Position numbers and translations under genes: made by a program. The notes beneath the pieces were generated by a model. That model had not been told where the DNA came from. It was given only the letters and a program-made list of their open reading frames with translations, and made no database searches. A stretch of DNA of 64,000 nucleotides from Microbacteriaceae bacterium VKM Ac-2854 (GTDB taxonomy: Bacteria; Actinomycetota; Actinomycetes; Actinomycetales; Microbacteriaceae): positions 248,001 to 312,000 of the forward strand of contig JABMLH010000004.1 of NCBI GenBank assembly GCA_013205085.1, read 5' to 3'. Below are positions 43,101-49,295 of the stretch, piece by piece (within the stretch, counting starts at the first letter, position 1; every line of letters begins with the position of its first letter).

Positions 43101-43240
43101 CCGTCGTTGAGATCGACGTCGGCGGTGGTGACGCCCTGGTAGAGCACGGCCATCGTGGTGACCACCAGGGTCGCCGCCGTCACCGACGCGACGGAGGCGA
43201 GGGATCGCTTGCGCCGCGAGACCCGCGCGAATACGCCCAT
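37163..43240 (-). CDS. giant surface protein with cadherin-like and Fn3 domains
   Basis: A 2025-residue membrane-anchored protein. Residues 13-38 are a signal anchor. About 40-370 resembles a beta-propeller-like extracellular domain; an acidic linker follows. From about 390 to 1450 run roughly ten cadherin/Big-type repeats with V-L-x-N-D-x-D-P-D-G motifs (calcium-binding style), then about five Fn3 domains to 1960, and a C-terminal tail with Tyr/Cys (YEYRCFSDG, YQTQCYSNYNG). It is the first gene of the train and the probable Fn3 protein of the PFNA-like set, likely an adhesin or surface sensor. The last 370 residues (DNA 37163 to about 38280) use markedly AT-richer codons than the rest. Confidence 0.9.
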   Translation of the reverse strand: MGVFARVSRRKRSLASVASVTAATLVVTTMAVLYQGVTTADVDLNDGGVWVTKPSALLAGRLNYPSEVLDAGLRAKGASFDVEQEAGTVVVHDQSNATLAVVNTSSVTLNQDIPVPADSAVSLGGGVVAILDPAKGALWVRAADAVQSFTVASDEPIAELGAGAVAAVATDGTVFAFSPKESELVTVRPGAGVSRSTVTGFAPDATIAVSAVGTTPVLLDPATGAVSIGGAAPVDLGTAEGLALQKPGASGDAVAIASNSALLLQPLDGSAARSIDAEGSGVAVTPVVVNGCTYAAWTGSGRYVRDCGGSTNDVTRAVDNLAGDKRAVFRVNRNAVVLNELTEGLVWLVNQDMKEVANWEDVTPPPDESDEEDENEASENQIQNTIPERTDANQPPIAADDEFGVRAGRSIILPVLDNDNDPDGDVLTASVLGAMPSIGTIQPIYGGQALQISVAAEASGTASFSYTADDGRGLTDDATVTLTVKPAGSNEAPEQKREGRIAVEQGASLSYNVLPDWLDPDGDDLFLRSAAVNSDDQVQFRADGLVTFDAIGAEQGRKDVVLIVSDGTDDVEGVLHVDVRAPGSVLPVTNPDHATTLADQPVTVAPLTNDLSASGAKLMLGKVDEVQGASVVPDFSAGTFTFTASEPKTYYLQYLASDGPNTAVGIVRIDVLPASVDQRDPVAVRDVALLPAGGDVLVDVLQNDSDPTGGLLVVQSVTVAPTSGVAVAILEHEVLRVTDQPGITGPVSFQYTISNGIGTAIGEVLVVPVPGPTTLEPPVAADDSAIVRAGDTVTIDVLANDISPNGDTLTVAPDLVAPLPETADGTAFVSQDTLRFKAGDTAKTVYVTYEAVDASGQKDAGYVSIQILPLNDTNNPPRPVNLEARALSGTTIRIPVPLDGIDPDGDSVTLVGQASAPRLGRIEEIGDTYLSYTAFDDSAGTDVFRYEVRDALGSSNTATIRVGVAKPSTQNQAPDAVKDVVTAQPGRRIAVDVLANDTDPDGDTLSLVEEGLILPDGVTATVASGRVLVTTPEAEGDYAIQYTVADTRGAVAIGSLLVTVANEATLVAPIARDDTVTAADIGEAETVEVPVLKNDEDPDGVASELEVALLGEPAGATVGAEGVVTVTPSDTVQIIAYTATDADGLVGTAFIRVPALSSTGPSLKAGVAPLEVKAGEQATIPLSDWVVAPAGKSVRLTQADRISAIHSADGVFVKDETTLLYTAAPDYFGSDALTFEVTDGTGPDDPKGVKATLSIPITVLPPENQPPTFAGGAMQVAPGEAASTLDLRALSADPDKGDLEKLSYTVSGAPAGMTASVAGSVLSVTADKTLPKGTVATLAVTVTDGTTAPVQGSVTVTVSASTRPLTVANDDVVAKAAQGKATTVSVLGNDVNPFPDTPLTLVGTPTVDTGIGTASIAGDTVIVTPDAKFVGTMVVRYQVADATKDTERYVFGSIRLTVQGKPAAPGTPAVSDVADRSLVLSWSDGSNNGAAITTHTVKWSGGSQDCPATTCTIVGLTNDVEYTFTVTATNEVGESDPSPASAVARPDLRPGAPILSPLDYGDGSIIVTWTDGANTGSAITGYTIQLGGAGNGQIDVPAGTRTKTLTGLTNGAQYTVQVRAKNKAPDPSDWSASASMSPAGSPSAPAAPTVGASENLGNESQLPVSWSPPATINAETITGYTLIVKANGIQWRKFQLAPEETSQNVLLINQTADYTFTVAAKNKSTDASKTVLNFSADSLPRRAAGASGPPTITSASEGDNSITDVTWAAGSEHGARTEEIRYFYDLNGDGVERFASSTLTEGISNNNTYSIRMRSVATVEGIAYSSDWSEPKTGLAPFGPVRTPVVGASSGATNVIFNWSPPAPNGRAINTMFVSVDGGGWEDVGPGNGSKSVGNGYSQNHSIRIKAVDSDGHESSEATSSATSGPQPAPHMTVSKGDFWGNTSYYLKLNSDNNLAPGTYEYRCFSDGAPGGFGGVRTGQLGPGTYQTQCYSNYNGQPSEYLYISVNVPGIGWVDSERYQNQPAW

Positions 43241-43457
43241 TCCGAATCCTCTGCTCCTGGATGACTCCGATGCTGCGGAGCGTCATCATCGTCGCGGCGC
43301 GGCGTCGGCGGCACCATCCGTCAGTTGTCGCGGCACCCGTTCGGGGTTCGTCGAGACGTGGTGTCTCAGTTGCTTGCGCCGGCGCGGGGCGCGCAGCCAA
43401 ACTGTGCACACGATGTCGCATCCCCAGCGACGACGCCGCCCCTCACCCAGGACGCCG

Positions 43458-44156
43458 ATGCCCGCCACCCTCAGCGCGCCCCCTGCAGACACCCGTGCCG
43501 ACACCGTCGAACCCCGCGACCCGATCCGCTCCGTCTGCGTCATCGACGATCACGCGATCGTGCGCTCGGGCATCGCCGAACTGCTCCGCGGCACCTCTGA
43601 TCTGCGCGCCGACGCGATCGCGCCGACCGTCTCGGACATCGAACAGGACGCGGCGGGATTCGACCTCGTGATCCTGGACCTGCGACTCGGCGACGGCAGC
43701 GACGCGGGTGACAACGTCGCCCGCCTGATGCGGCTCGGCGCCCGCGTGCTGATCTTCTCGGCCGGCGACGACCCCGAGATGGTCCGCGCCGCCGCTCGGG
43801 CCGGCGCCCTCGGCATGGTGCGCAAGTCGGAGGAGGACGGCGTGCTCCTGGAGGCCATCCGCGCCGCCGTCCGCGGAGTACCCGTCGCCTCGACCGACTG
43901 GGCCGCCGCGCTGGATGCCGACGACCAGCTCGCCGACGCGGGCCTGAGCGCTCGGGAGCGGGAGGTCCTCGCGCTCTACGCCGCGGGCGAGAAGGCCCAG
44001 CGCGTCGCCTATCTGACCGGCCTCTCCCGCGACACCGTCACGCACTACGTCGGTCGCATCCGGGCGAAGTACGCCAGGGTCGGCCGCCCGGCGGGCACGA
44101 AGGTCGAGCTCTACATCCGCGCGATCGAAGACGGGCTCCTCGAAGGCCCGGCGTGA
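43458..44156 (+). CDS. LuxR/NarL-type response regulator
   Basis: A 232-residue response regulator. The receiver domain (about 22-145) has the acidic pair VIDDH, phosphoacceptor Asp in LVILDLRLGDGSD, and K in MVRKSEEDG. The C-terminal LuxR helix-turn-helix (about 165-225) begins LSAREREVLALYAAGEKAQ and contains TGLSRDTVTHYVGRIRAKY. ATG 43458 has AGGA 5 nt upstream; ATG 43413 in the same frame is an alternative. The stop overlaps the histidine kinase start. It is divergent from the giant surface protein gene with 217 bp between, so it could regulate the 25-kb train. Confidence 0.88.
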   Translation: MPATLSAPPADTRADTVEPRDPIRSVCVIDDHAIVRSGIAELLRGTSDLRADAIAPTVSDIEQDAAGFDLVILDLRLGDGSDAGDNVARLMRLGARVLIFSAGDDPEMVRAAARAGALGMVRKSEEDGVLLEAIRAAVRGVPVASTDWAAALDADDQLADAGLSAREREVLALYAAGEKAQRVAYLTGLSRDTVTHYVGRIRAKYARVGRPAGTKVELYIRAIEDGLLEGPA

Positions 44157-45349
44157 ACCGAGCCGCGTCGCCGCGCGACAGCGACGGCATCGGCGATCGC
44201 TTCGAGCGTCTCTTCGTGCTCGCATACGCCGTCGGCGGCGTCGCGTTCCACCTCCTGGCGGCGCTCGAGTTCGGCGAGGAGGCCGAGCGGATCTCGCCGA
44301 TCTGGACGGCCGTCGTCGCCGTCGTGGTCCTCCCGGCTCCCCTGATCACGCTGATCGCGGCGCTGTTCGCGAGCCTGATCGCGGTGCGCACCATCCTGCG
44401 GCTGCACGTCGTGCTCTTCAGCATCGCCCTGCTCACCCTCGTGCCGGCCGTCGACCTCGAGCGCGGGCCGCTCACCATGCTCTGGCTGATCGACGCCGTT
44501 CCCGTCGCGCTGACCGCCGCCGGCATCGCGCTGCGCCCGCGGTCGATCCCCGTCGCGATCGCGACGGTGTGCATCCTGCTGGTGCTGGTGCGATTCGTCG
44601 CCTCCGGCTCCCTCGTCACGGCCGCGGAGGAGGGGATCGACATGGCCATCGTCGGCACGCTGTTCGCCGGGCTGGCGCAGGCGGTGCTGCGCGCCGGCCA
44701 GGCGCTGGACCGGGCTAGTCAGGACGCCGTGCTGCTCTCGGCTCGCACCGCCGGCCGGCTCGGCCGCCGCAGCGAGCGGATCCGCGTCGGCGCCCTCGTG
44801 CACGACGAGATCCTGTCCTTCCTCCTCAACGTCGACCGGATCAGCCGGTCCGCGGAATCCTCCCGGGAGGCTGCGCGCGTCGCGCTGACCCACCTCGCCG
44901 AGCTGCGGCGGACCGACCCGACCGGGCCCACGCCGAGCCGGGCCCGGCTGACCGGAGGCGAGTTCGTCCGCGCCGCGACCGAGCGCATCGCGGCAGCGTC
45001 CCCTCTCGCCGCGATCGATGCCCGCGTCGAGTCGAGCGCGGGGCCGGTGCCCTCCGCCATCGCCGACGCCTTCATCGATGCCGCGGTCCAGGCGGCGCGC
45101 AACGCGGTGCAGCACGCGCGCTCGCCCACGGGCGAGCCGGCCGCGATCCGAGCCGCGATCGTCGTCAGCGAGCGCGGCCTCACGATCGAGGTCGGCGACG
45201 ACGGCGCCGGCTTCGCCCTCGCAGCGGTTCCGGTCGACCGGATGGGACTGTCGACGAGCATCCTCGGGCGCGTGCGGCAGTTGGCCGGTGCGACGGCTCA
45301 GATCGCGATGGAGTCGGGCACCGTCGTGCGGCTGGAGTGGCGACGATGA
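44153..45349 (+). CDS. membrane histidine kinase
   Basis: A 398-residue sensor kinase with four to five TM helices in the first 185 residues and no large extracellular sensor, followed by a HisKA_3-like dimerisation segment (ALVHDEILSFLLN, His as phosphoacceptor) and an HATPase region with N-box-like QAARNAVQHA and G1 VGDDGAGF. GTG 44153 overlaps the response regulator stop (GTGA), marking it as the cognate kinase. The membrane-embedded sensing part suggests detection of envelope state. Confidence 0.85.
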   Translation: MNRAASPRDSDGIGDRFERLFVLAYAVGGVAFHLLAALEFGEEAERISPIWTAVVAVVVLPAPLITLIAALFASLIAVRTILRLHVVLFSIALLTLVPAVDLERGPLTMLWLIDAVPVALTAAGIALRPRSIPVAIATVCILLVLVRFVASGSLVTAAEEGIDMAIVGTLFAGLAQAVLRAGQALDRASQDAVLLSARTAGRLGRRSERIRVGALVHDEILSFLLNVDRISRSAESSREAARVALTHLAELRRTDPTGPTPSRARLTGGEFVRAATERIAAASPLAAIDARVESSAGPVPSAIADAFIDAAVQAARNAVQHARSPTGEPAAIRAAIVVSERGLTIEVGDDGAGFALAAVPVDRMGLSTSILGRVRQLAGATAQIAMESGTVVRLEWRR

Positions 45350-46356
45350 CGCGCCGACCCGCGCTGGAGGACAGCACCGACGTCTCCGAACTGCTCGGCT
45401 TCGGCGGACGTCGTGTGCGACTGCTCGCGATCTTCTTCGTCGCCGCGAACATCCTGCTGGTCGTCCTCAACCTGGACTGGTCGCGGTTGCCGGGAGCCAC
45501 CGTCGGCGCCCTCGCCCTGCTCGCCGGTGCCGTGGCGCTGCTCGCCCGCGCGCATCCCGATCCGTTTCCGACTCTGCCCACCGTCCTCGTGGTCGTGGCA
45601 GCACCGTCGATCACCGTCCTGGGCTGGTGGGGCCTGCGCCCGAGCGGATGGGAGGGCTCCTTCGCCACCTGGTTCCTGGGCGCCACCGCCTTCACCCTCT
45701 TCGCGCTCTGCCTCCGCGGACGACTGGTCAGCGCCCTGATCGCACACGCCGCCGTGGTCGCGGTGACGCTCGCCTGGATGCCGGCCATCGACCACGACCC
45801 ACTCTTCGGCATCACCGCCACGATGCGGTACTCGATCCTGCTGATCTGCGCCGTGCTGTTCCGGATCGGCCTGCTGCACGCGACGAACCGGATGCGGGCC
45901 GTCCGCGCCCAGCGGCAGGAGATCGCGGCGGCGGCGGCCGACGCGGAGGGTCGCTTCGAGGTTCGCGAACAGCGCGTGCGGTTCATCGCCGATCTGGCGG
46001 AGCCGATCCTCGCGCGGGTGGCCGCCGGCGAGCCGCACTCCGCCGAGCTCACGCGGGACGCCGCGAATGTGGAGGCGAGCATCCGGGACAGTCTTCGGGC
46101 GTTCGGCCTGGTCCGCGAGCCGCTGCTCAGCGCCGTGCGCGCCGCTCGCCTGCGCGGGGTCGACGTCGTGCTGCTCGACGACTCGGACGGTGACATCGCC
46201 GAGGGCGCTCTCGACCGGGTCGCGACCACGGCGGCGAGAACACTCGGCGACGTCGGCTTCGGGCGGGTGACGATCCGACTGCTGCCACCGGGACGCGAGG
46301 CCGTCGCCACGATCGTCGCCGACCTCGAGCCGGGGGTGCACCTCGACGTGCGGTGA
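45346..46356 (+). CDS. membrane protein, degenerate histidine-kinase-like
   Basis: A 336-residue protein whose ATG overlaps the kinase stop (ATGA). Four to five TM helices occupy the first 175 residues, as in the upstream kinase; a coiled-coil and a helical segment (RFIADLAEPILARV) follow, then a small alpha/beta region. The phosphoacceptor His and the N/G1 boxes of an ATP-binding domain are not visible, so it looks like a kinase-derived accessory or sensor subunit that has lost catalysis. Possibly a partner of the upstream kinase; the homology is suggested by layout, not proven. Confidence 0.7.
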   Translation: MTRRPALEDSTDVSELLGFGGRRVRLLAIFFVAANILLVVLNLDWSRLPGATVGALALLAGAVALLARAHPDPFPTLPTVLVVVAAPSITVLGWWGLRPSGWEGSFATWFLGATAFTLFALCLRGRLVSALIAHAAVVAVTLAWMPAIDHDPLFGITATMRYSILLICAVLFRIGLLHATNRMRAVRAQRQEIAAAAADAEGRFEVREQRVRFIADLAEPILARVAAGEPHSAELTRDAANVEASIRDSLRAFGLVREPLLSAVRAARLRGVDVVLLDDSDGDIAEGALDRVATTAARTLGDVGFGRVTIRLLPPGREAVATIVADLEPGVHLDVR

Positions 46357-46389
46357 GCCGATGCGCCGAGCGGGTCGCCGAACGACATG

Positions 46390-46440
46390 CCACCTGTGGC
46401 GGGCGCGAGGCTGCTGCGCGTCGCCACTTCTGGCAGGTGG
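46390..46440. terminator. bidirectional hairpin between convergent genes
   Basis: Arms ccacctg (46390-46396) and caggtgg (46434-46440), with inner tggcg/cgcca pairing, between the end of the membrane-protein gene (+) and the end of the ThiF gene (-). No U-tract. Confidence 0.35.
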
Positions 46441-46475
46441 ATCCGGTCGGCGGCAGCTGGGCCCGCCGGAACCGC

Positions 46476-47384
46476 CTACGCGCGCCGCGCCCGCTCCTCG
46501 CGCGTGTAGCTCGCCCGCGGGTTCAGCCCGAGGCGGTCCCGGATCAGGGCCCAGGCGAGGGTGATCGCACCGGAGAGCCGCGGCATCCGCACTGTGCCGG
46601 CACTGCGGGCGTAGACATCGACGTGCGCGAACGCCGGCGCCCACGTCGGCTGCGGCCGCCGGTTCCCCACCCCGGCCGTGAGGTGCAGGAACGCCTGCGC
46701 GCAGCCGAGCGCCGACGCCGCGTCCACCCCGGGCGCGATGGAGGGCAGCGGGGCCGGATCCGCGGCGGTCACGGCCGCCAGCACGCGCAGGTCGGTGTAC
46801 GGCGGGATGACGGGGAGGGTTCGCGTCAGGTCGGCCGGACTCGCCGCGGCGGACCCGACTCCGAGCATCCGCTCCACCGTGTACCGGGAGCCCGGACGGA
46901 ACGACGTCGCCTGCGCGGCCCAGCCGACGTTCATCACCCAGAGCACCGGCAGCTGGGCGTCGCGCGCCGCGCGGGCGACGAGCACACCCACCTCGGGCGT
47001 CGTCAACTCCGTCTCGTCGATCACCAGATCGGCGCCGGCCACGAAGGCGGCGGCGTTGTGCGGCTGGACCCCCTCGGTGAAGACATCGACCACCGCGTGC
47101 TGATCCAGCGCCAGCACGGCCTCGCGGAACACCTCCGCCTTGTTGCGGCCCATCGCCGACCGGGTGGCGCCCGGAACCCGGTTGGCGTTCTCCGGGGCGA
47201 AGGTCTCCGGGTCGGCGACGGCGAACGAGCGCACCCCCATCTGGGCGAGCTTGAGGCCGAGCTGGAAACCGTCGCCGCCGACGCCGGCCAGGGCGACGCG
47301 CGAGGTGCACAGCGCGCGCTGCTCCTGCTCGCTCCAGAATCCGAGATTGCGCGCGTACCGCGGGTCGGACAGCTCGACGCTCAC
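46476..47384 (-). CDS. ThiF/E1-like adenylyltransferase family protein
   Basis: A 302-residue protein with an E1/ThiF-type Rossmann fold: VALAGVGGDGFQLGLKLAQ (split: G-x-G-G nucleotide loop), VADPETFAPENANR (Asp and Asn/Arg of the ATP site), GRNKAEVF with the conserved Lys, and ADLVIDETEL. No conserved catalytic cysteine after the crossover segment is apparent, so it may adenylate a carboxylate without forming a thioester. GTG 47384 overlaps the stop of the upstream LuxI/GNAT-like gene (GTGA), implying the two act in one pathway. Substrate unknown; candidates are an amino acid, peptide or small carrier protein C-terminus. Confidence 0.8.
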   Translation of the reverse strand: MSVELSDPRYARNLGFWSEQEQRALCTSRVALAGVGGDGFQLGLKLAQMGVRSFAVADPETFAPENANRVPGATRSAMGRNKAEVFREAVLALDQHAVVDVFTEGVQPHNAAAFVAGADLVIDETELTTPEVGVLVARAARDAQLPVLWVMNVGWAAQATSFRPGSRYTVERMLGVGSAAASPADLTRTLPVIPPYTDLRVLAAVTAADPAPLPSIAPGVDAASALGCAQAFLHLTAGVGNRRPQPTWAPAFAHVDVYARSAGTVRMPRLSGAITLAWALIRDRLGLNPRASYTREERARRA

Positions 47385-48088
47385 GCGGCCGCGTCCCGAC
47401 GGACACCGAAGCCGACGAGGATCTCGCCGGCCGTCTCGTAGCGGCCGGGCAGCCAGCGGCTCAGCCGACGCACGTGCGGCACGGCGATCTCGATCGCCAC
47501 GTTCTCGCTGTGGTACTGGTCGATCCAGCGCGGCTCACCGACGCGCTCGAGCGTGAAGGTGCTCGTGAGCATCCGCTCGAGGATCGGGTCGACGAGGCCG
47601 TACGCGTGATTCACACCGGCCTCGTCGACGAAGCTCATCACGGCCGTGTACAGCGCGACGGCGTATTCATGCTGCTTGCGCCGATCGGCATCGCGGGCGA
47701 TCAGACGCGAGACCTCGACCGACGGCTTCGGAGCGGGGCGGAAGGTGAATTCGGCCGGCCAGTACCGCTCGACCGGCAGCCGGTCGTCGCCGCGAACGGG
47801 CTGGAACCCCTTCACGATCAGGCGCAGGGCGGCGAGCACGCGCACTCGGCCGTGCTGCTCGCCGAGCACGGCGAAAGCGAGCGACCGGGCATCGTCGGGG
47901 TCGCTCTCGAACTCACCGGGCACCGCGTCGGCGTCGAGGTAGCCGTTCTCCTCGACGTAGACCGCGCGGCGCAGCGCGAGGAAGGCGCGATAGGCGCGCT
48001 CGCGGCCCGGGACGGCGTCGCCGCCGACGGCGATCAGGGCGGGGAACGGCGGGACCGATTCGGTCGCTCGGGCGGGTTGTTCGAACAT
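47381..48088 (-). CDS. LuxI/FeeM-like N-acyl transferase (GNAT fold)
   Basis: A 235-residue GNAT-fold protein with the residue pattern of autoinducer and N-acyl amino acid synthases: an early FLALRRAVYVEENGY, acidic EFESDPDDARS, RVLAALRLIV, and VEVSRLIARD (E-x-S-R) near the middle. LuxI enzymes, FeeM and exosortase-associated acyltransferases share these features; which substrate applies here cannot be told. ATG 48088 has AAAGAGG five nt upstream. A 24-bp repeated element lies 54 bp upstream. It is coupled to the ThiF-like gene. This could make an acylated signal or lipoamino acid. Confidence 0.7.
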   Translation of the reverse strand: MFEQPARATESVPPFPALIAVGGDAVPGRERAYRAFLALRRAVYVEENGYLDADAVPGEFESDPDDARSLAFAVLGEQHGRVRVLAALRLIVKGFQPVRGDDRLPVERYWPAEFTFRPAPKPSVEVSRLIARDADRRKQHEYAVALYTAVMSFVDEAGVNHAYGLVDPILERMLTSTFTLERVGEPRWIDQYHSENVAIEIAVPHVRRLSRWLPGRYETAGEILVGFGVRRDAAA

Positions 48089-48141
48089 CGGGGCCTCTTT
48101 CGGATCGGGTGTCGTGGGGTACGACTCCGATCGTGGAGAAA

Positions 48142-48165
48142 GCACGCGGAACGCAGAATGGGCAG
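48142..48165. repeat. 24-bp dispersed element, copy 1
   Basis: Identical to 50740-50763 (core gaacgcagaatgggcag). It lies 54 bp upstream of the LuxI/GNAT-like gene start. Confidence 0.8.
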
Positions 48166-48312
48166 CTCTTCCCCTGGGGAGAGGTACCCGTCGGGGCGGG
48201 CCGTCGTGACGACGACATCCCGGGCGTATGGGACTGCTGAGGGTTCGGCTGACTCCTGACGTGTGGTGCCTCATATTTCCGAGGAAATCTCGTGAACAGT
48301 ATGAACAAAACG

Positions 48313-48341
48313 TTGACGCTCTTGCGCGGCCGCGGAATTGT
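48313..48341 (+). promoter_or_regulatory. promoter upstream of the 48381 gene
   Basis: TTGACG (48313-48318), 17-nt spacer, AATTGT (48336-48341). A Shine-Dalgarno sequence (agggggaag) follows before ATG 48381. Confidence 0.5.
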
Positions 48342-48380
48342 TCGAACAAGTCACCAATGACGGCGGCAGAGGGGGAAGTC

Positions 48381-49118
48381 ATGGATTTCGTTTCGAGGAC
48401 ACTGCGTCACGGCAACCGTGTGCAGGTGACCGGACAGCTGCTCACAGACGGACCAAGCCTTCGTCTCGCCCCGGTATGGACTGATCCCTCGGGACAAAAT
48501 GAAGCCCTCGAATCCGTGGCCGTAGACCTCACCGGTTTGCAGGGCACACGACCTGACGCGGGTGTCAGCGTCGCCGGCACCTGGAATGGATCCGCGATCG
48601 AAGCGGCCACGATCGAGCCGGTCGCGCTCGACCTCGCGAGCTTCCGACTCCGCCCTTCGCAGCGGGAACAGCTCGAGATCGAGCTCCCCATTCTCGACGC
48701 GCCCGTGACGCCCGTCGACTCCGATGCTCACGACGACGCGATCCGATCCCTCATCGATACCGGAGCTGTACTGCACGACGTACGGGTGCGTGCGGGCAAC
48801 GGCGTAGCCGCGGTCGTCAGCGCGGTGGACGTTGCGCAGGTGGAGTTGGCTCTGCGACCACTGTTGCAGGACGCTCTCGTCGTGGTTCCGAGCCCCTGGT
48901 CACGGAGCGACCTCGACACGATCCAGCAGATCCTCTCCGAAGAAGAGGAACCAGCAGGAGTGTTCATGTCGGGCGAGGGGATGGATCCACGGGCGCGCTA
49001 TCGCGTCACCGCGTGGGTACGGCAGATCACGCCGCGACTGGCAGAGCGGCTTGCGCCGTGCCCGGAAGGAATTGTGGCGCTGGAGGTTTGGCTCGAGCCC
49101 ACGCAAGCGGTCGCCTGA
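48381..49118 (+). CDS. hypothetical protein
   Basis: A 245-residue soluble protein with no signal peptide or membrane segment. ATG 48381 follows GGGGGAAG; the frame is open further upstream but without a ribosome site. The sequence is beta-rich at the N-terminus (VQVTGQLLTDGPSLRLAPVW) with several short repeats of Val/Thr strands, then a helical C-terminal half (DLDTIQQILSEEEEPAG) and ends in ALEVWLEP. No family recognised. It stands alone between divergent and convergent neighbours with its own promoter. Confidence 0.65.
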   Translation: MDFVSRTLRHGNRVQVTGQLLTDGPSLRLAPVWTDPSGQNEALESVAVDLTGLQGTRPDAGVSVAGTWNGSAIEAATIEPVALDLASFRLRPSQREQLEIELPILDAPVTPVDSDAHDDAIRSLIDTGAVLHDVRVRAGNGVAAVVSAVDVAQVELALRPLLQDALVVVPSPWSRSDLDTIQQILSEEEEPAGVFMSGEGMDPRARYRVTAWVRQITPRLAERLAPCPEGIVALEVWLEPTQAVA

Positions 49119-49295
49119 TCGGCGTCCTCACCCGAACGCAGTGCCAGCCCGGCTCTGCGTCGAGGTGATCAACTCAAGGGGGAGTTATGTACAGAAGGAA
49201 ATCACGGATCATCACCTCGGCCGTCATGGCTGACGGCCCCGAGCACGGCAGGTAGCTCGTCGGTTCGCTTCGAGACGTTCGGCAGAATCGACCCC

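Noticed and set aside
40600-43264. Long plus-strand open frames antisense to the giant gene
   Set aside because: Extremely His/Arg/Gly-rich products typical of antisense frames in high-GC DNA; the minus-strand frame has clear domain repeats.
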